From Paenibacillus sp. (lineage in GTDB: Bacteria; Bacillota; Bacilli; Paenibacillales; Paenibacillaceae), in NCBI GenBank assembly GCA_029256665.1, contig JAQSXN010000090.1, positions 1-9,989 of the forward strand: a stretch of 9,989 nucleotides of DNA, in the 5' to 3' direction. A program made the translations under genes and the position numbers. Every line of letters starts with the position of its first letter. The stretch's first letter is position 1. Under the pieces are notes generated by a model. The model had not been told where the DNA came from. It ran no database searches and worked only from the letters and a program-made list of their open reading frames with translations. This document shows, piece after piece, positions 1 to 8,180 of the stretch.

Positions 1-652
1 CAACCGTTCCCGATACGCCGCCATCCACGCCTACTGCGCCTGACGAATCGCCTTGGAACATCGGAATAAACGACGGAGCCCCCGCGAACGCCTGCTTATA
101 CCAGACGGCAGCGGCCGCGAAGTCGAATTCGTCGGTCAACGCCTGCTTGACGAATTGTTGTCCGCGCTGGGTCCAATCCGCCTGGTAATGGAACATCCCG
201 TAAATGCCGCCGAAAACGAGCAGCGCGGCGATGGCCTTCCATTGCAGGCCTCTCCGAAATCGACTCCAACCGCCGCGCGGCGGTTCGCCGGAATCGTCGT
301 AGGTGCGCGTCTGCCTGACGAAGCTGCGCGGCGGTCCGCCATTGGCGGGCTCATCCTCCCATGCGGACCACGGATTCGGATTTCGTTTCCATGCGAGCTC
401 CGGATCCAAAGCGTGCCCGGTAGAGATCTCCCGGTCTGTCGCGCCCGACTGAGCTGGCGGGAATACCAGATGCGTTTCTTCATCCGTCCTCGACTGCCGC
501 ATAACCTCGTTTTTCCGACTCTTCCCTTCCTTGACCGTTTGTTCCGTAACTTGAGGGAGCGCCTCGCCGTTCCCTTGTTTGGCTGCGTACTCTTCAAGAA
601 GCGTCTTTATTTTCTCGTGCCTTCGTTGCCTCACATCATCCCTTAATCCCAT
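1..652 (-). CDS. spoIVFA: SpoIVFA-like stage IV sporulation protein, N-terminal part (runs off left edge)
   Basis: An open frame starts at ATG 652-650 and stays open to base 1 (217 codons seen). The start is set by a strong AAGGAGG at 661-667, 8 nt upstream. The product begins with a charged, soluble segment (MGLRDDVRQRRHEKIKTLLE, residues 1-20), continues as a low-complexity hydrophilic stretch with a WKRNPNPWSAWE motif (88-99), has one membrane segment at about 139-156, then an extracytoplasmic part with FDFAAAAVWYKQAF (176-189) and PSFIPMF (193-199). This layout and those motifs recall Paenibacillus SpoIVFA/M23-family proteins; the LytM-like domain expected at the C terminus lies outside the window. 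In B. subtilis, SpoIVFA sits in the outer forespore membrane and, with BofA, holds the protease SpoIVFB inactive until the sigma-K checkpoint. Position after minCD supports the call, as B. subtilis has spoIVFA directly after minD. The antisense frame over the same bases (53-646, plus strand) lacks family features. Confidence 0.8.
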   Translation of the reverse strand, partial: MGLRDDVRQRRHEKIKTLLEEYAAKQGNGEALPQVTEQTVKEGKSRKNEVMRQSRTDEETHLVFPPAQSGATDREISTGHALDPELAWKRNPNPWSAWEDEPANGGPPRSFVRQTRTYDDSGEPPRGGWSRFRRGLQWKAIAALLVFGGIYGMFHYQADWTQRGQQFVKQALTDEFDFAAAAVWYKQAFAGAPSFIPMFQGDSSGAVGVDGGVSGTV

Positions 653-660
653 CCCAGCAT

Positions 661-720
661 CCTCCTTGCAACCTCGTCCTACTACCATCTTTATGAGACG
701 GGCCGGACAAGTATGCGAAC
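661..720 (-). promoter_or_regulatory. Possible mother-cell (sigma-E type) promoter region and SD before spoIVFA
   Basis: Because a strong terminator separates this gene from rodA, a separate promoter is expected in 668-768. On the minus strand I see CATACTT and, 14 nt downstream of it, CATAAAGA. Either is a partial match to the sigma-E -10 (CATACAnT), and the first could serve as a degenerate -35 for the second. No good GTCATATT-type -35 is present, so this is a weak call. It rests partly on knowing that B. subtilis spoIVF is transcribed by sigma-E. The AAGGAGG at 661-667 is clear. Confidence 0.3.
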
Positions 721-771
721 GGGAGCAATCCAGAGCCGGATCGATCTTGATGCGCTTGCACCCGCGCAAGC

Positions 772-818
772 AAAAAAAAAAACGGCGATGCCGGGATTGA
801 CCCCTTGGCGCCGCCGTT
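772..818 (-). terminator. Rho-independent terminator after rodA
   Basis: Read on the minus strand, the arms AACGGCG (818-812) and CGCCGTT (787-781) form a 7-bp stem over a 24-nt loop. The end of the second arm runs into a tract of 11 T (782-772). It begins 21 nt after the rodA stop codon. The stem followed at once by the T run is a textbook intrinsic terminator and marks the end of the mre-min-rodA transcription unit. Confidence 0.85.
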
Positions 819-838
819 AATTCTTCTATCCGATCCCG

Positions 839-1987
839 TTATTCGACGAGCTCGTACACCTCTTGATGCGCCTTGATGCTGAATACGAGTCCGATCGACA
901 ACATATTAAGCAGCAGCGACGTGCCGCCATAGCTGACGAACGGCAGAGTAATGCCCGTAATCGGCATTAGGCCGATCATCATCCCGATATTCTGGAACAC
1001 CTGGAACACAAACATCGAGACGATCCCGATGACGATGAAAGACGCCCGCCTGTCGTAACATTTGAACGCGATGATGATCATCCTGTAGATGAGCAAGAAG
1101 TAAAGCAAAAGCAATAACGCCGCGCCCTGAAAACCGAATTCCTCGCCGATGACGACGAAGATGGAATCCGAATACGTATAGGGAATGTATCCGCCGTTCT
1201 TGAGCTTGCCGTTCATGTATCCGTCGCCGCTCAGCCCGCCGGAGCCGACCGCGATCTGAGCGTACATGGATTGGTGTTTGTTGTCGGCGGACGCTTCGTC
1301 GGGGTTGACGAACGTATTGATTCGATTGTACCAGTGGATCTTCTTGTGTTCATCCAAAAATTCTTTGATCTCCGAGTTAAACGCGTTGAACAAGAACATA
1401 AATAGCACGATGCCCGCAACGACAGCTGCCAGTCCGATCGCGACATGGGAATATTTGACGTTGCCGATCCACAACATCCCGATGACGATGACGAGATAAA
1501 TGATTGCGTTGCCGAGATCGGGCTGTATCATCACGAGCATGAACGGCAGGAACGCGAACGCTCCGATGGTAAGCAGGTCGCTCGAGAAGTTCAGCTTGTC
1601 TCCTTGCCGTTTGCCCATCAGGTAGGCAATGCCGATAATGAGAATAATCTTGACGATCTCCGCCGGCTGAATGTTGAGCAGCCCGCCGGGCAACTCGAAC
1701 CAACCCTTGGCGCCATTGATTTCCACGCCTAAGAAATATACCAGAATGAGCGAAGCAACCCCGATTCCATAGAGAACGTGCCATATTTTGAGCACGATCC
1801 TGTAATCGAACAATACCGCTGATATGGCCACGATAAATCCCAAGCCGTAAAAAGCGAGCTGTCTCAGGTCGGAGCCCTCGAATCTGGTGCCCTCCGTAGC
1901 GCTGTGAATCGCGATGATGCTGACCGCTGCCAGGCAAGCCATGATGAGCAAAATGCCCCAGTCGAGTTTCTTTAATTTATTAAGCAC
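839..1987 (-). CDS. rodA: Rod shape-determining SEDS glycosyltransferase RodA
   Basis: A 382-residue polytopic membrane protein of the FtsW/RodA/SpoVE family, which polymerises lipid II into glycan strands during side-wall elongation with a class B PBP. The sequence has about ten hydrophobic segments, starting at 9-30 after a short basic cytoplasmic tail (LNKLKKLDW). Family motifs are visible: NGAKGW (91-96), NIQPAEIVKI (105-114), QPDLGNAI (155-162), YTYSDSIFVVIGEE (270-283) with D274 matching the essential Asp of E. coli RodA (D262), and PFVSYGGTSLL near the C terminus. The start is GTG at 1987, 7 nt after the minD stop. A modest AGGA lies 10 nt upstream, inside the end of minD, and an in-frame TAG upstream blocks extension. 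Translational coupling to minD is likely. RodA rather than FtsW is chosen from the mre-min context. The strong terminator follows. Confidence 0.9.
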   Translation of the reverse strand: MLNKLKKLDWGILLIMACLAAVSIIAIHSATEGTRFEGSDLRQLAFYGLGFIVAISAVLFDYRIVLKIWHVLYGIGVASLILVYFLGVEINGAKGWFELPGGLLNIQPAEIVKIILIIGIAYLMGKRQGDKLNFSSDLLTIGAFAFLPFMLVMIQPDLGNAIIYLVIVIGMLWIGNVKYSHVAIGLAAVVAGIVLFMFLFNAFNSEIKEFLDEHKKIHWYNRINTFVNPDEASADNKHQSMYAQIAVGSGGLSGDGYMNGKLKNGGYIPYTYSDSIFVVIGEEFGFQGAALLLLLYFLLIYRMIIIAFKCYDRRASFIVIGIVSMFVFQVFQNIGMMIGLMPITGITLPFVSYGGTSLLLNMLSIGLVFSIKAHQEVYELVE

Positions 1988-1994
1988 AAGTCCA

Positions 1995-2786
1995 TCATCC
2001 TATTCCGAGGAACTTCCGGAACCGCTTGAACGCCCCTGCCTTCTCGTCGAGCACCATAAGCGGAACCATATCCCCCAGTATGCGGCGGGCGATATTCCGG
2101 TATGCGATCGCCGCGCGGGACGTCGGATTCATGACGGTCGGCTCTCCGCTGTTGGCCGCCGTAATCACCTTTTCGTCGTCCGGCACGATGCCGAGCAGGT
2201 CGATCGCGAGCACCTGACAGATTTCGTCGATGTCCAGCATCTCTCCGTTTTTCATCATGGCCGGCCTAATGCGGTTGATGATGAGCTTGGACGGAATTTT
2301 ATTGCCTTCGAGCAGTCCGATTACGCGATCGGCGTCGCGTACCGCCGCGTTCTCGGGCGTCGTGACGACAATGGCGCGATCCGCTCCGGCGATCGCGTTG
2401 CGGAAGCCTTGTTCGATGCCCGCTGGGCAGTCGATAATGACATAGTCATGATCCTGCTTTAGCTCAAGCACCATATTGCGAATCTGTTCCGGCTTGACCG
2501 AATCCTTGTCTTTGGTCTGCGCAGCGGGCAGCATATACAGCTCGTCGAAACGTTTGTCCTTGACCAGCGCCTGATTAAGGCGGCATCTGCCTTCGGCAAC
2601 GTCGACCAGATCGTAGATGATTCGATTCTCTAGCCCCATTACGACATCAAGGTTGCGAAGGCCGATATCGGTGTCGACCATGCACACTTTTTTTCCTAGC
2701 AGCGCAAGCGCGGTTCCGATATTAGCCGATGTCGTCGTCTTGCCGACTCCGCCTTTGCCTGATGTGATAACAATCGCTTCTCCCAT
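1995..2786 (-). CDS. minD: Septum site-determining ATPase MinD
   Basis: A 263-residue ParA/MinD-type ATPase. The deviant Walker A GKGGVGKTT is at 10-18 (K11 signature lysine, K16 P-loop lysine), the switch I region VDTDIGLRNLD at 37-47 (D40), and the Walker B strand YVIIDCPAG at 115-123. The C terminus ends in an amphipathic helix, AGAFKRFRKFLGIG (250-263), the expected membrane-targeting sequence that binds MinD-ATP dimers to the membrane, where they recruit MinC. Full length for the family. The start is ATG 2786, only 3 nt past the minC stop, with AAAGGAG upstream. No minE follows, so as in Bacillus the topology would be set through a DivIVA/MinJ-type system rather than by oscillation (inference). 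Confidence 0.95.
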   Translation of the reverse strand: MGEAIVITSGKGGVGKTTTSANIGTALALLGKKVCMVDTDIGLRNLDVVMGLENRIIYDLVDVAEGRCRLNQALVKDKRFDELYMLPAAQTKDKDSVKPEQIRNMVLELKQDHDYVIIDCPAGIEQGFRNAIAGADRAIVVTTPENAAVRDADRVIGLLEGNKIPSKLIINRIRPAMMKNGEMLDIDEICQVLAIDLLGIVPDDEKVITAANSGEPTVMNPTSRAAIAYRNIARRILGDMVPLMVLDEKAGAFKRFRKFLGIG

Positions 2787-2789
2787 GCT

Positions 2790-3455
2790 CTACACTCCTT
2801 TAAATAGGATCGGATTATGCCTGATGCGGAATAGCTGCGACAGCTTGTCGATCTGCATTTGTCCTTCGTTCAGATAAGCGAATTCCATCGCCGAATCCAA
2901 GGTAAGCCACTCTTCCGGCGGCCTGCTGACAACATCGGCGATGCGCAGCTGGGTCGGCCTCATCAGCGAGGTCGCGATAATGACGTCTTCGCGTCCTCCT
3001 ATGCCGGCATGGGCCAATCCCCTCAGCGCCCCCATGACGTAAATATCTCCGGTGCATAATATCGTGCCGCCCGGATTGACGTCGCCGATGAGCAAGAGGT
3101 CGCCATCGTGCTCCAGCGTCTGTCCCGAGCGAACGATGGACGTGATCACTTGCAGGTTCCGGGCGGCGTTGCCCGTCTCCGGCAACGTCTTTGGATCGGA
3201 CTCCATCGACTGGATCATCAGATTCCCTTGCGCTCCGATGATGCTGGAGAGTTGCTCCTTCTGTTCGTCCGTAATGATTCTGGACCCCAACTTAACATGT
3301 ATGTGTACGAGCGGTCCCGTCAGCAGCTGCTGATGCGTCTTCTCCAGCTTGTGCTTCATTTCGGCTACCAGCGCATCGAAAGCGCATTGATCGTCGAGAA
3401 GGAACAGAAGACCTTCCTTGACGCCTTTAATCATGATATGTTGCTTCTCGGTCAC
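2790..3455 (-). CDS. minC: Septum site-determining protein MinC
   Basis: A 221-residue MinC, close to the usual Gram-positive length. The N-terminal domain (about 1-100), which inhibits FtsZ assembly, is poorly conserved, as is normal. The C-terminal beta-helical domain, which dimerises and binds MinD, is clear from RSGQTL (109-114), HDGDLLLIGDVNPGG (116-130), TGDIYVMGALRGLAHAG (135-151) and the tail after ATSLMRPTQLRIADVVSR. The start is GTG at 3455 with GGGAGGG 6 nt upstream. The gene lies 65 nt after mreD with no visible terminator in the gap, so co-transcription is likely. It ends in TAG, which matters for reading the amber codon in mreB: here TAG clearly works as a stop. Confidence 0.94.
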   Translation of the reverse strand: MTEKQHIMIKGVKEGLLFLLDDQCAFDALVAEMKHKLEKTHQQLLTGPLVHIHVKLGSRIITDEQKEQLSSIIGAQGNLMIQSMESDPKTLPETGNAARNLQVITSIVRSGQTLEHDGDLLLIGDVNPGGTILCTGDIYVMGALRGLAHAGIGGREDVIIATSLMRPTQLRIADVVSRPPEEWLTLDSAMEFAYLNEGQMQIDKLSQLFRIRHNPILFKGV

Positions 3456-3520
3456 GTTTGTCCCTCCCCAACCTAATCAATTCTAAACGCGTGGCCCGAA
3501 TTCCTGCATGGCTCCGTCCA

Positions 3521-4045
3521 TTATTCCTCTTCTCCGCTTTCTCCCGCGTCTTTGCGCGATTCGAACATCCGCCTGACCGGCACGTAACAGGCAAGCGCGA
3601 ACGCCAATTGGAGGAACAAGCTAGGAAGGATATGGTCCAGAAGGGCCCAAGCATAGGAAGCATCCGTTATACGGAACACCCTGTAGATAAAAAACAAGGA
3701 CGAGTCATACAGAATGCAAGCGAATCCAATGACAGTAATCGCCATCATAACCGTCGCGCGCTTGCGCTCCAGCAGTACTCCGGTGAAATAGCCCAGAAGT
3801 CCCATCGCGAAAAAGTGAAGTCCAAGCAGCTGACCGAAATAGACGACGTCCTGCAGCAGCCCGAAACCCGCGCCCAGCAGCAACGCCTGGTGGCGATTGC
3901 CGTACAGCGCCGAAAATAACACGAATACGAATATAAAGTGCGGAATAATCCGGTCGCCGAAACCTTCGGGAATGATCCAGGGCATAAGCGAGCCTTCGAT
4001 CACGAATAGAAGCAGCATAAGCGCGACGATTCGGTTCATGCTCAT
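3521..4045 (-). CDS. mreD: Rod shape-determining protein MreD
   Basis: A small (174-residue), very hydrophobic integral membrane protein with about five or six membrane segments and a charged C-terminal tail (SRKDAGESGEEE). MreD is part of the elongasome with MreC, RodA and PBP2-type enzymes. Primary sequence is weakly conserved in this family. The call rests on size, topology, the motifs PHFIFVFVLFSALYGNR (35-51) and GFGLLQDV (60-67), and above all on position directly after mreC. The start is ATG 4045, overlapping the mreC stop as ATGA, with GAGGAG 8 nt upstream. A second Met two codons on is also possible. The overlap implies translational coupling. Confidence 0.9.
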   Translation of the reverse strand: MSMNRIVALMLLLFVIEGSLMPWIIPEGFGDRIIPHFIFVFVLFSALYGNRHQALLLGAGFGLLQDVVYFGQLLGLHFFAMGLLGYFTGVLLERKRATVMMAITVIGFACILYDSSLFFIYRVFRITDASYAWALLDHILPSLFLQLAFALACYVPVRRMFESRKDAGESGEEE

Positions 4046-4926
4046 TGTTCGGACTCCTCAAGACCGGGCACCTTCACGACGAACACTTCCGCGAGATGGT
4101 CGAAGCTGGCCGACAGTTTGACTGTCGCCGTATAAGTAAGACCAAAGTCGCCGACCTGCTTCGTCTCCACCGTGCCGATCCGAAGTCCACGCGGATATAC
4201 GCCGCCGAGTCCCGACGTGATGACGTTATCCCCGATTTCCATTTTGTCGTTCTCGGCGATACGGGTCATAATGATCCGGTTCGTTTCCTTGTTGAAGCTG
4301 CTGAGTATGCCAAAAGATTCGTCCTCGCGGCCTTCGATCGTCGCGGCGATGGAATTAAACGTCGGCGACGATTCGTTGAGCTCCGTAATGGGCGTGATTG
4401 CGGCCGTTAACGGCGTAACCGAACTGACAAGACCGACAAGGCCGTCGACCGTCGTAACCGCCATGTTCTCTTTGACGCCGTGCTTCGTACCAAGGTTGAT
4501 CGTCATCGTCCGGTTGTTCGCGTCGTTGCTGACGGAGATGACCTGCGCGATCAGATACGTGTAGTTGTTTAATTGCTTCTGCTGCTCAGTGAAATTGAGC
4601 TCTTCCTTCAGCCGCTCGTTTTCTTTCCGTATGAAGTTGTAATCCACCTTGTCGCGCGCGTATGCAGCGGCCGTAATCCGAAGCCGCTCATTTTCTTCGT
4701 AGATGGTCCGGAAGTCGCGAATGTCCTCAAAGAAGCCCGCTATGTAACCAGCGGGCTTGTAGAACCACTGCTGCACGAAACCGGAGGTGTCCTTCAGGAA
4801 CTTCTCCGGCCAGGTCAGCTCTTTGCGATCGCTAAGCGAGAAGCCGATGATCGCGATAAACAATATAAATCCGATCATCAGCATAAACACGCGCTTATTT
4901 CTCATGAAATTAAACAGCCCGATCAC
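4042..4926 (-). CDS. mreC: Rod shape-determining protein MreC
   Basis: A 294-residue bitopic protein of usual Bacillus length. It has a short basic cytoplasmic tail, one membrane anchor (about 12-31), a coiled coil (about 66-120, with the repeated ENERL motifs) and a beta-rich external domain with NLGTKHGVKENMAV (145-158), DGLVGLVSSV and TSGLGGVYPRGLRIG. MreC bridges MreB/MreD to the transpeptidases of side-wall synthesis. The start is uncertain: GTG at 4926 has only weak SD-like GGGACAGG upstream, while ATG at 4905 gives MRNKRVF, which aligns with the short start I recall for B. subtilis MreC, but lacks a well-placed SD. It begins 35 nt after mreB and ends in an ATGA overlap with mreD. Confidence 0.93.
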   Translation of the reverse strand: MIGLFNFMRNKRVFMLMIGFILFIAIIGFSLSDRKELTWPEKFLKDTSGFVQQWFYKPAGYIAGFFEDIRDFRTIYEENERLRITAAAYARDKVDYNFIRKENERLKEELNFTEQQKQLNNYTYLIAQVISVSNDANNRTMTINLGTKHGVKENMAVTTVDGLVGLVSSVTPLTAAITPITELNESSPTFNSIAATIEGREDESFGILSSFNKETNRIIMTRIAENDKMEIGDNVITSGLGGVYPRGLRIGTVETKQVGDFGLTYTATVKLSASFDHLAEVFVVKVPGLEESEQ

Positions 4927-4961
4927 CTGCCTGTCCCAAATCCGTGATTCTGCCTAACGTC

Positions 4962-6229
<1,268 letters not shown>

Positions 6230-6423
6230 AGCCGAACCTAAGCATATGCTTTCGAAGTATGTTTCCTCGTTTCCTCCGGAAACATTGCGGTTGCTCACGT
6301 AGCGCTGCTACGCTCCGCTACTTTCGTTTCTAGCTGCCTTCCATCTTCTCGGTACTGAAAATCGAACTTTTTGAACGCGCAGATAAGAAGAATTTCAAAT
6401 CTGCTACCCTAATAAATATTATA

Positions 6424-7113
6424 TTACATATGACCAAGTTCCTTCAAACTTGTGAAGCGGCCGTCGCCGACGATGATATGATCCAACACTTCTATTCCGA
6501 CCAGCCGGCCCGCTTCCGCGAGACGGCCGGTGAGCGCGATGTCTTCGGGGCTTGGGGCAGGATCGCCGCTTGGATGGTTATGGGCGCAGATCACGGAGGC
6601 GCTGTTGCGTTTGATGGCGGCTCTGAACACTTCCCTGGGATGGACAAGCGACGCGTTAAGCGTTCCAACGGACAATGTTTCCCGGGCAATAATTCCGTTC
6701 TTGGTGTTCAGGAACAGGCAAACGAAATGCTCCTTGTCGAGATAGCGAAGCTCTTCCATAACGTATTCGGCCGCGTCCTTGGGCCTGCGGACCGTCACGA
6801 TATCGTCGACCCGGCTTCTGATCATTCTTCTGCCGAGCTCGATCCCCGCGCGAAGCTGCAGCGCCTTGGCCGGACCAATGCCGTTAATGGCCGTCATCTC
6901 TTCGTGGCTCATGTCCAGCAATCCTCGCAAGCTTCCGCATTGACGCAGTATCGAGCCGGCCAGATGGACCGCCGACTGCTTCCTTGTTCCCGTTCGCAAC
7001 AATATCGCAAGCAACTCAGCATGGCTGAGCGCTTCCGCCCCATATCGCATCATGCGCTCTCTTGGACGTTCTTCATGGGGGATATCACGCAATACATGAC
7101 TATGTATTTCCAT
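6424..7113 (-). CDS. radC: RadC-family JAB/JAMM-domain protein
   Basis: A 229-residue RadC family protein, full length. The N-terminal half has the UPF0758 region (IPHEERPRERMMRYGAEALS, 11-30) and a helix-hairpin-helix motif (INGIGPAKALQL, 76-87). The C-terminal half is a JAMM-type metalloprotease-like fold with E128 and H178-N-H180-P followed by S188-x2-D191 as predicted zinc ligands. Despite the name, a role in DNA repair is doubtful; the E. coli radC mutation was traced to recG. Its biochemical role is not settled. The start is ATG 7113 with a weak GGGA 6 nt upstream. It begins 26 nt after the maf stop with no terminator between, so it is probably co-transcribed with maf. No clear terminator is seen after its stop. 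Confidence 0.93.
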   Translation of the reverse strand: MEIHSHVLRDIPHEERPRERMMRYGAEALSHAELLAILLRTGTRKQSAVHLAGSILRQCGSLRGLLDMSHEEMTAINGIGPAKALQLRAGIELGRRMIRSRVDDIVTVRRPKDAAEYVMEELRYLDKEHFVCLFLNTKNGIIARETLSVGTLNASLVHPREVFRAAIKRNSASVICAHNHPSGDPAPSPEDIALTGRLAEAGRLVGIEVLDHIIVGDGRFTSLKELGHM

Positions 7114-7139
7114 AATTATCCCATCCCCAAACTTTGGAT

Positions 7140-7772
7140 TTAATACGTGTGAATGTCAAACTTCTTCAGCAGATCGGACAAAAGCGAAAGCGGCAGCCCG
7201 ACCACGTTGAAATAACAGCCTTCGATCGATTCCACCAGCGCCGCTCCATATCCTTGGATGCCATAAGCCCCGGCTTTGTCGCGGGGCTCGCCGGAAGCGA
7301 CATACCTGCGGATTCGCGCCTCGCCGAGCTGCTTCATCATCACTCGGGTTCTGCGGCTGGCCGCGATCCGGTTATCCGTGCCGGCTTCAAGCAGCGCGAT
7401 TCCACTATAGACATCATGCGCTCTGCCTTGCAGGGAAGATAACATCATAGCGGCTTCCTCGTCGTCGGCGGGCTTGCCCAGCACGTTGCCGTCCGATACG
7501 ACGATCGTGTCCGCGGCCAAAATAAGCGTTCCGGGCCGTACATCGCCCATCTGCTCGAGCATCGCTTCGGCTGCCAAACCTTTGCGCAAACCAAGCCGTT
7601 CGACGATCTCTCCCGGCGTCCAATCCGGTTCGTAACTCTCATCCGCATCCGTAGACAAAATAGAAACCGGCAAGGAAAGGGCCAAAGATGCGACCAGTTC
7701 CTTCCGGCGCGGAGACGATGAAGCCAGCACTAGCCGGCTTATCGGTGCTTGGTTAATGACAATATCGTTCAT
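7140..7772 (-). CDS. maf: Maf family nucleoside triphosphate pyrophosphatase
   Basis: A 210-residue Maf protein. Family work shows that Maf/YhdE enzymes hydrolyse dTTP and UTP (and some modified nucleotides) to the monophosphate, and B. subtilis Maf blocks septation when overproduced. Visible motifs are LVLASSSPRRKEL (14-26), the AADTIVV acidic motif (86-92, D88), GKPADD (99-104), DKAGAYGIQG (165-174) and the C-terminal block ending NVVGLPL (189-195). The start chosen is ATG 7772 because GAAGGAG lies 8 nt upstream. The longer GTG start at 7802 would add ten unconserved residues and place the SD inside the gene. It is about 20 residues longer than B. subtilis Maf. It follows the DUF4321 gene by 97 nt and precedes radC by 26 nt. 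Confidence 0.93.
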   Translation of the reverse strand: MNDIVINQAPISRLVLASSSPRRKELVASLALSLPVSILSTDADESYEPDWTPGEIVERLGLRKGLAAEAMLEQMGDVRPGTLILAADTIVVSDGNVLGKPADDEEAAMMLSSLQGRAHDVYSGIALLEAGTDNRIAASRRTRVMMKQLGEARIRRYVASGEPRDKAGAYGIQGYGAALVESIEGCYFNVVGLPLSLLSDLLKKFDIHTY

Positions 7773-7780
7773 AGAGGCTT

Positions 7781-7789
7781 GCTCCTTCT
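7781..7789 (-). promoter_or_regulatory. Shine-Dalgarno sequence of maf
   Basis: AGAAGGAGC on the minus strand, 8 nt from ATG 7772. It settles the maf start in favour of 7772 over the GTG at 7802. Confidence 0.75.
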
Positions 7790-7869
7790 GCGGATCGGTC
7801 ACGATCCCGCAGCCGCGGCGTTACAAGAGGTTTTTCAAAACTTGCACTTATAAGTTTGACGCGCGGCAC

Positions 7870-8112
7870 TTACATTTTGCGGTACAACCATATCGCGATG
7901 ACTGCCCCAACGATGCTGAGCAGACTGATCTGCAGCGAGATCGACATAGTAAGACTAAGCACGTACAGATCGACGTTCGGAGACCAAGTCGTCGCTATCG
8001 GCTTCGTCAGGAAGGATACGCCCGGTACGGATTCCAGCCACTTCGCGACCAGCGCTCCCGCAATCATCCCGAGCAATATAAACAAAAAAAGTATCCATCC
8101 GTTTTTTTTCAT
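7870..8112 (-). CDS. Small DUF4321-type membrane protein
   Basis: An 80-residue protein with two hydrophobic segments (about 5-24 and 59-77), a short polar stretch between them and basic ends (MKKNG at the start, YRKM at the end), so a two-pass membrane protein. Length, the GWILFLFILLGMIAG start and its place just before maf match DUF4321 proteins of Bacillota as I recall them; no function is known to me. The start is ATG 8112 with AGAGGG 9 nt upstream. The first codons contain a run of eight A. It is the first gene after the predicted promoter at 8152-8180, so it leads the maf-radC unit. Position between a SPOR protein and Maf hints at a role at the septum, but that is only context. Confidence 0.85.
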   Translation of the reverse strand: MKKNGWILFLFILLGMIAGALVAKWLESVPGVSFLTKPIATTWSPNVDLYVLSLTMSISLQISLLSIVGAVIAIWLYRKM

Positions 8113-8151
8113 CGTTTACGTCCCTCTCGCCACGAAATGACACCTGATTCC

Positions 8152-8180
8152 ATTATACGCATGAAACTCTCCGTTTACAA
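8152..8180 (-). promoter_or_regulatory. Sigma-A type promoter for DUF4321-maf-radC
   Basis: On the minus strand TTGTAA (8180-8175, 4/6 to consensus) and a perfect TATAAT (8157-8152) with a 17-nt spacer. Transcription would start near 8145, giving a leader of about 33 nt before ATG 8112. The -35 box overlaps the TAA stop of the SPOR gene. This is the best housekeeping promoter in the window and probably the head of the transcript that reaches at least radC. Confidence 0.65.

Noticed and set aside
53..646. 197-codon plus-strand frame and a 153-codon minus-strand frame (136-597) near the left edge
   Set aside because: Both are Arg-rich shadow frames. The third choice, the minus-strand frame from 652 to the window edge, has a strong SD, a membrane segment and SpoIVFA-like motifs.
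7830..7860. Palindrome ACTTATAAGT and AAACTT/AAGTTT repeat between the DUF4321 gene and maf
   Set aside because: The stem is short and AT-rich with no T run, so it is not a terminator. TTGAAA nearby has no -10 at a proper distance.
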